From IMG/VR virus record IMGVR_UViG_3300022221_000265, positions 1-61,216 of that record: DNA of 61,216 nucleotides. One strand, given 5' to 3'. How positions within the stretch are numbered: position 1 is the stretch's first letter; every line of letters begins with the position of its first letter. Of this stretch, positions 56,977-61,216 are shown piece after piece. The position numbers and the translations under genes were made by a program. This DNA comes from a virus. The notes below the pieces were generated by a model, which saw nothing but the letters and a program-made list of their open reading frames with translations, was not told the DNA's origin and ran no database searches.

Positions 56977-58095
56977 TTAATTCAGCAAGTTTTTATAGAT
57001 TTCCATATGCTCCTTGACAACATATTCCACTCTATATCTTTCTTCTGCTATCTTACGTGCATATTTACCCATATCAACCAAAATATTTCGATCAGATAAA
57101 ATACTTATAATTGAATTTGCTAAAGAAACAGAGTCTCCGACAGGTACTAACTTACCATTTTTCTCAGATTCGACAACATCACGACATCCTGGAGCATCTG
57201 TAGTCACAATTGCTCTTCCTGATGCTAGTGCATCTAATAACGACTTTGGCATACCTTCTCGGTATGATGGTAAAACTACTAAACTTGCCTCAGCATAGAC
57301 TGATGGCATGTCAGCGCAATACCCCCACCACTCAACAGGCCCCTCATTCTTCCAGACTTCAAGTTGCTCTATTGTAACTGCTGCTGGATTATCTAAATCT
57401 GCAGGCCCCACTAATGCAAACCTTGCTTTTACTCCATCTGCTTGAAGTATTTTAGCTGCTTCTACAAACTCTTTTACACCTTTATCCCATAACATCCTGG
57501 CTGGCAGGATAACTAATGGAATTCCTTCTGGTAATGGCTTCGGAACAAATTCTCTTAAATTTACTCCTGAACCAGGAATCAAAACATCTTGTCCTTCATT
57601 AAGCACACCCATATCCTGTAACAATTTTCGATCTGTTCTGTTTTGAACAATAACTCGACTATTTTTGTGCCCCAAAGAAAAACGATAAATCCAGCTAACT
57701 AGTTTTTTCACCAGGCCTTGGCGCTGTCTTGTGAATAAATAACCCATCCCACTAATAGCAATAACTACACCTTTCACACTCATTAAGCGTGATAAAATAC
57801 CTCCGTATATAACTGGTTTTATAGTTACTAAGTGTACGAGTTCTGGTTTTAATTTTCTATAGATCTTGAATAAAGCAAATAGTAACCTCAATTCAGAAAA
57901 CGGGTTTTTTCCTCCTCGTGAAATTGGAATTTTTATATAGTTTAGTCCAGCATCTGTTATTTCTTCCTCACGAAGCCCCGTACCAGTTGCAATAGTCACT
58001 TCATATCCTGCCTGTAATGCACCTATGGCTATTGGTAGGCGATGAGAAACGAAAAATGCAGAATCATTTACAACTATCAAAAGCCTTTTTTTCAA
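56977..58095 (-). CDS. Glycosyltransferase family 4 (GT-B)
   Basis: 372 residues. RLLIVVNDSAFFVSHRLPIA, the N-terminal GT4 start, and the C-terminal domain with LVILPARMLWDKGVKEFVEA and VVLPSYREGMPKSLLDALAS (the EX7E region) define a GT-B retaining transferase. It adds a sugar to the lipid-linked unit. It overlaps the asparagine-synthase-like gene by four bases. Confidence 0.9.
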   Translation of the reverse strand: MKKRLLIVVNDSAFFVSHRLPIAIGALQAGYEVTIATGTGLREEEITDAGLNYIKIPISRGGKNPFSELRLLFALFKIYRKLKPELVHLVTIKPVIYGGILSRLMSVKGVVIAISGMGYLFTRQRQGLVKKLVSWIYRFSLGHKNSRVIVQNRTDRKLLQDMGVLNEGQDVLIPGSGVNLREFVPKPLPEGIPLVILPARMLWDKGVKEFVEAAKILQADGVKARFALVGPADLDNPAAVTIEQLEVWKNEGPVEWWGYCADMPSVYAEASLVVLPSYREGMPKSLLDALASGRAIVTTDAPGCRDVVESEKNGKLVPVGDSVSLANSIISILSDRNILVDMGKYARKIAEERYRVEYVVKEHMEIYKNLLN

Positions 58096-60032
58096 TTATG
58101 ACTCTCTCTCCATGCCTGAAACATCAAAACATCCCATAAAAGATAGTGCCACCTAGCACTACCTGATATGTGTTCATTCCACTTCTTCCGTATAAGTTTG
58201 GGATCGAAAAAACCTTCATCACAGATTCTTTTCTCATCAAGCAACTCTTCTCCCCATTCTCGCAATGGCCCACGCAACCACTGTTCAATAGGTACACCAA
58301 ACCCCATCTTTGGACGTTCCATTATTTTTTGTGGTACATATTTGTAAAGTACTTGTCTCAACAGCCATTTTCCTTGTCCTGCACGAAGTTTAGATTCCAT
58401 AGGAATTTTCCACGAAAATTCTATTAACTCATGATCAAGCATAGGTACGCGCGCTTCAAGACTTACTGCCATACTTGCGCGATCAACTTTTGTCAGTATG
58501 TCATCAGGCAAGTATGTCATCATATCTAGCAACATCATTTGCCCTTTATAGTCTGATATATTGTTAATCTTATCAAACAACATTGTTATGTTATCTGGTT
58601 CTTTAGCATCAATTACAACTTGATCAGGTTTTTTCCAATGTGATATCAAGTCTTGATAAAAAGACTTTCCATCATTGTGTACTAGAACTTCTGCTAGTTT
58701 TGGCAATCTATCTGCAAGACTTGACACCCGATAACGCCTGGGTAAAATTCTTTGCATAACTTCCAGAGAGTGTCCCGGAGCCCTCAGAAGTAGCCATGAA
58801 ATAAAACGTCGCCCCATAGGTGGCACCCGCTGTAAGTTCTGCCACATGTTATAACCCATCACATAACGATTATACCCGCAAAATAACTCATCACCTCCAT
58901 CGCCTGACAGACTCACTGTTACATGTTGACGTGCAAGCTGACTCACAAGAAAGGTAGGGATTTGTGATGAATCAGAAAATGGTTCATCATATATATGTGG
59001 CAGCTTTGGGATAACTGCCATAGCCTCTTCTGGAGTAACATAAAGTTCAGTATGTTCCGTACCTAAATGCTCAGCCACCAACTTAGCATGGTCTGCTTCA
59101 TTGTATGCCTTTTCATTAAACCCAATTGAAAATGTTTTCACTGGCTTACTACTTTGTGATTGCATCATTGCAACAACAGCACTTGAGTCGAAACCGCCGG
59201 AGAGAAAGGCTCCTAAAGGAACATCAGATTCCATACGATATTTTATCGCACGATTCATTGTTACATCTAACTCATCAATCAGTTCCTTAGAATCACATTT
59301 GTTGTGTGAAATTCCATTTTCAGCTATCGCATGTATATTCCAGTAACACACTGGCTTAAATAATTGTTCAGCACCTTCTCGTACAACCAGATAGTGTGCA
59401 GGATGAAGTTTATGAATACCTTTGTATATACTCCATGGCGCAGGTACATAATTGTGTCGCAAAAACAATGTTAGTGCATCACGATCAATCTCTCCTTTCC
59501 AGCCTGGATATGCCTCTAATGCTTTTAGCTCAGAACCAAAAAGAAATACTCCTTCATGGTATCCGTAATAAAGAGGTTTCTCTCCCATTCTGTCGCGCGC
59601 AAGAATTAGGCTCTTCTCAGAGTCATCCCAAAGTGCAAATGCAAACATGCCATTTAATCTACTTAAGGCCCCTTCTATACCCCAGTGACGTAGAGCAGCT
59701 AATAATGTTTCTGTGTCAGAATGGCCCGCCCAGTCAAAGTGCCCACCCCTACGTTCTAGCTCTGTTCGAATCTCACGATGATTATAAATTTCTCCATTAT
59801 AAACAAGAACAAATCGTTTGCATGGTGATATCATTGGCTGGTGTCCTGCTGCAGAAAGATCCAGGATTGAAAGCCGTCTATGCACCAAACCAATATCTGA
59901 TTTTTTATTTAGCCATATACCAGAATCATCAGGACCACGGTGCTTGATTGCATCCCCCATCTGGGTTAAGACTTGTGGGAACTCTCCCTCAGATATACCA
60001 GTATCTCCCAAAAAACCTGCAAAACCACACAT
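58092..60032 (-). CDS. Asparagine synthase (glutamine-hydrolysing)-like amidotransferase
   Basis: 646 residues from ATG 60032, giving MCGFAGFLGDTG with Cys2 as the glutaminase nucleophile. The glutaminase domain has RHRGPDDSGIW and LVYNGEIYNHREIRTELERR; the synthase domain has the ATP loop FLSGGFDSSAVVAMM and VSLSGDGGDELFCGYNRY. Such enzymes in polysaccharide loci amidate sugar acids. Start overlaps the upstream stop as TGATG; the longer frame from 60083 would block the Cys2 nucleophile. Confidence 0.92.
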   Translation of the reverse strand: MCGFAGFLGDTGISEGEFPQVLTQMGDAIKHRGPDDSGIWLNKKSDIGLVHRRLSILDLSAAGHQPMISPCKRFVLVYNGEIYNHREIRTELERRGGHFDWAGHSDTETLLAALRHWGIEGALSRLNGMFAFALWDDSEKSLILARDRMGEKPLYYGYHEGVFLFGSELKALEAYPGWKGEIDRDALTLFLRHNYVPAPWSIYKGIHKLHPAHYLVVREGAEQLFKPVCYWNIHAIAENGISHNKCDSKELIDELDVTMNRAIKYRMESDVPLGAFLSGGFDSSAVVAMMQSQSSKPVKTFSIGFNEKAYNEADHAKLVAEHLGTEHTELYVTPEEAMAVIPKLPHIYDEPFSDSSQIPTFLVSQLARQHVTVSLSGDGGDELFCGYNRYVMGYNMWQNLQRVPPMGRRFISWLLLRAPGHSLEVMQRILPRRYRVSSLADRLPKLAEVLVHNDGKSFYQDLISHWKKPDQVVIDAKEPDNITMLFDKINNISDYKGQMMLLDMMTYLPDDILTKVDRASMAVSLEARVPMLDHELIEFSWKIPMESKLRAGQGKWLLRQVLYKYVPQKIMERPKMGFGVPIEQWLRGPLREWGEELLDEKRICDEGFFDPKLIRKKWNEHISGSARWHYLLWDVLMFQAWRESHN

Positions 60033-61216
60033 CAGCTTCCCATCACCCTCTGATACCACTGTCGGTACATCAATACAGTCCATAACTTAGCCTGTTGATC
60101 CGATCCTGCTTGATGCTTAGTCCATGTTTCACGCACTACCTTAGCATCTAAACCACAATCTTCGATATCAGCTGGATCCAGCAGACTTTCTGCCCAGTCA
60201 CGTAGTTGACTACGTAGCCACATTCCCACAGGCATACCAAATCCTTGTTTTGGTCGATCAATCATATCTTTTGGCACATATTTATAAAGTACTTCGCGTA
60301 ACACCAATTTACCCTTATCACCCGTTTCAGTCAGTTTTAACTTTGTATCAAGGCCTATGCACCATTCAACAATTGGGTGGGTAAGCAAAGGGACTCTGGC
60401 CTCAAGGGAAACTGCCATAGTAGCCCTATCTACTTTTGTTAGAATATCGTCCTGCAGATAGGCACTCTGGTCTATAAGCATCATTTCTTCTGCCCATGTC
60501 AAATCAGGATAAGCTGCTGCATCAGCGCCTAATCGTTGTTGTGGGACATAATTTGAGAGTAGACTACCTGGTTCAGACCAGATTGACATTGTTTTCGGAT
60601 ATGCATCACTTCTTTTACATCCAAGATAAGATGCAAAACGATATATCCTATTTGATAAACCCTCTGAACCTGAATAACGATATCCCAAAGCTGGGTCAAC
60701 AATTTTATCCCAAATAAATCCTGGTGAATGTTCAAGTGTAGCTGATAATAATTTTAATCCCGCAGGTGATAGTTTTTTTCTTAATTTTTCAATTCGTTTG
60801 GCCCAATAATACCTTGGATAGCCTCCAAATAGTTCATCACCACCATCTCCAGAAAGGCAAACAGTCACAGATTCTCGTGCAAATTTAGAAACTAGATAAG
60901 TGGGAATCGCGCTGTTATCAGCAAAAGGCTCATCAAATTTTCCGCAAACCTCTGGAACGAGATTTGGTATATCGTCTGCATTTAGTATTAATTCATTGTG
61001 ATCAGTACCCAGGTGTTTAGCAACCTCTCTAGCATATTTTGACTCATCATGAGACTGTTCTGTAAATCCTATTGAAAAGGTTTTAATTGGCTGCATTGAT
61101 TCAGCCTGCATTAACGCAACAATAGTTGATGAATCTACTCCACCAGAAAGGAAAGCCCCAAATGGGGCATCAGATTGCATATGCATGCTTATAGATTTTC
61201 GCAGCTTGACGTCAAG
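60032..61216 (-). CDS. Second asparagine-synthase-like amidotransferase, 5' end outside window
   Basis: At least 394 residues, open to the window edge (LDVKLRKSISMHMQSDAPFG). The synthase ATP loop AFLSGGVDSSTIVALMQ and VCLSGDGGDELFGGYPRYYW are intact, and the C-terminus ends YRQWYQRVMGS. It is a close relative of the next gene, so the two are a tandem pair, probably acting on different sugar carboxylates. The glutaminase half lies outside. Confidence 0.9.
   Translation of the reverse strand, partial: LDVKLRKSISMHMQSDAPFGAFLSGGVDSSTIVALMQAESMQPIKTFSIGFTEQSHDESKYAREVAKHLGTDHNELILNADDIPNLVPEVCGKFDEPFADNSAIPTYLVSKFARESVTVCLSGDGGDELFGGYPRYYWAKRIEKLRKKLSPAGLKLLSATLEHSPGFIWDKIVDPALGYRYSGSEGLSNRIYRFASYLGCKRSDAYPKTMSIWSEPGSLLSNYVPQQRLGADAAAYPDLTWAEEMMLIDQSAYLQDDILTKVDRATMAVSLEARVPLLTHPIVEWCIGLDTKLKLTETGDKGKLVLREVLYKYVPKDMIDRPKQGFGMPVGMWLRSQLRDWAESLLDPADIEDCGLDAKVVRETWTKHQAGSDQQAKLWTVLMYRQWYQRVMGS

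Noticed and set aside
1-61216. Reverse transcriptase, retron or diversity-generating retroelement feeding the tail fibre
   Set aside because: No frame shows RT motifs such as YxDD with its neighbours, and no template/variable repeat pair was seen near the fibre gene.

Overview
The window is a piece of a gammaproteobacterial chromosome interrupted by an integrated temperate phage. The host calls rest on gene families: uvrB, a class I aminotransferase, a FimT/GspH-type pseudopilin and tRNA-Asn on the left, and a surface-polysaccharide locus (galU, ugd, a WbpM/CapD-type dehydratase, a WecA/WbpL-type initiating transferase, a glycosyltransferase and two asparagine-synthase-like amidotransferases) on the right. 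The species cannot be named from the sequence. The polysaccharide locus and the last ~1.5 kb before it are visibly richer in A+T than the phage.

Layout. 1-3680: host genes ending with tRNA-Asn (3605-3680). About 3681-49503: the prophage, almost entirely on the minus strand. Its left end carries a large serine recombinase whose reading frame ends inside the tRNA. Next come a candidate transcription activator, a XerC/D-like tyrosine recombinase, an AT-rich repeat region that may be a replication origin, and a primase-helicase. A long train of small early genes follows (HNH nuclease, J-domain protein, Lar-like and other zinc mini-proteins, an ASCH-like protein, a catalytic-domain-only tyrosine recombinase, a CII-like activator). 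The regulatory switch (about 18.9-19.7 kb) has two divergent ribbon-helix-helix proteins around a palindrome. Beside it is a plus-strand cargo block: a lipoprotein, a small membrane protein and a PagL-like outer-membrane lipid A deacylase. A stand-alone receiver-domain protein lies opposite them.

49.2 to 21.6 kb, read leftward, is the late region of a siphovirus. It starts with TerS, TerL, portal, a MuF/JAB fusion and several small proteins. A 157-nt tRNA-like RNA follows, then accessory virion proteins including a LamG protein with seven 23-residue repeats, and a protease-scaffold-capsid fusion. The lysis cassette (amidase, holins, Rz/Rz1) lies between capsid and head-tail connector genes. 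Last come the tail genes: terminator, tube, G/GT chaperones with a -1 frameshift at seven U residues, tape measure, NlpC/P60 protein, J-like tip protein and a terminal fibre-like protein. Three copies of a strongly conserved promoter-like element precede the terminase, the accessory-virion operon and the capsid gene.

Between the prophage end and the original tRNA 3' end (50966-50984) lies a ~1.5 kb AT-rich segment. It is bounded by copies of the attachment core and carries an FRG-domain protein and a small paralogue of a prophage early protein, but no recombinase. It looks like a second, passenger-type element stacked on the prophage. This segment, the tRNA-like RNA, the triplicated late promoter and the LPS-modifying cargo are the most unusual parts of the window.
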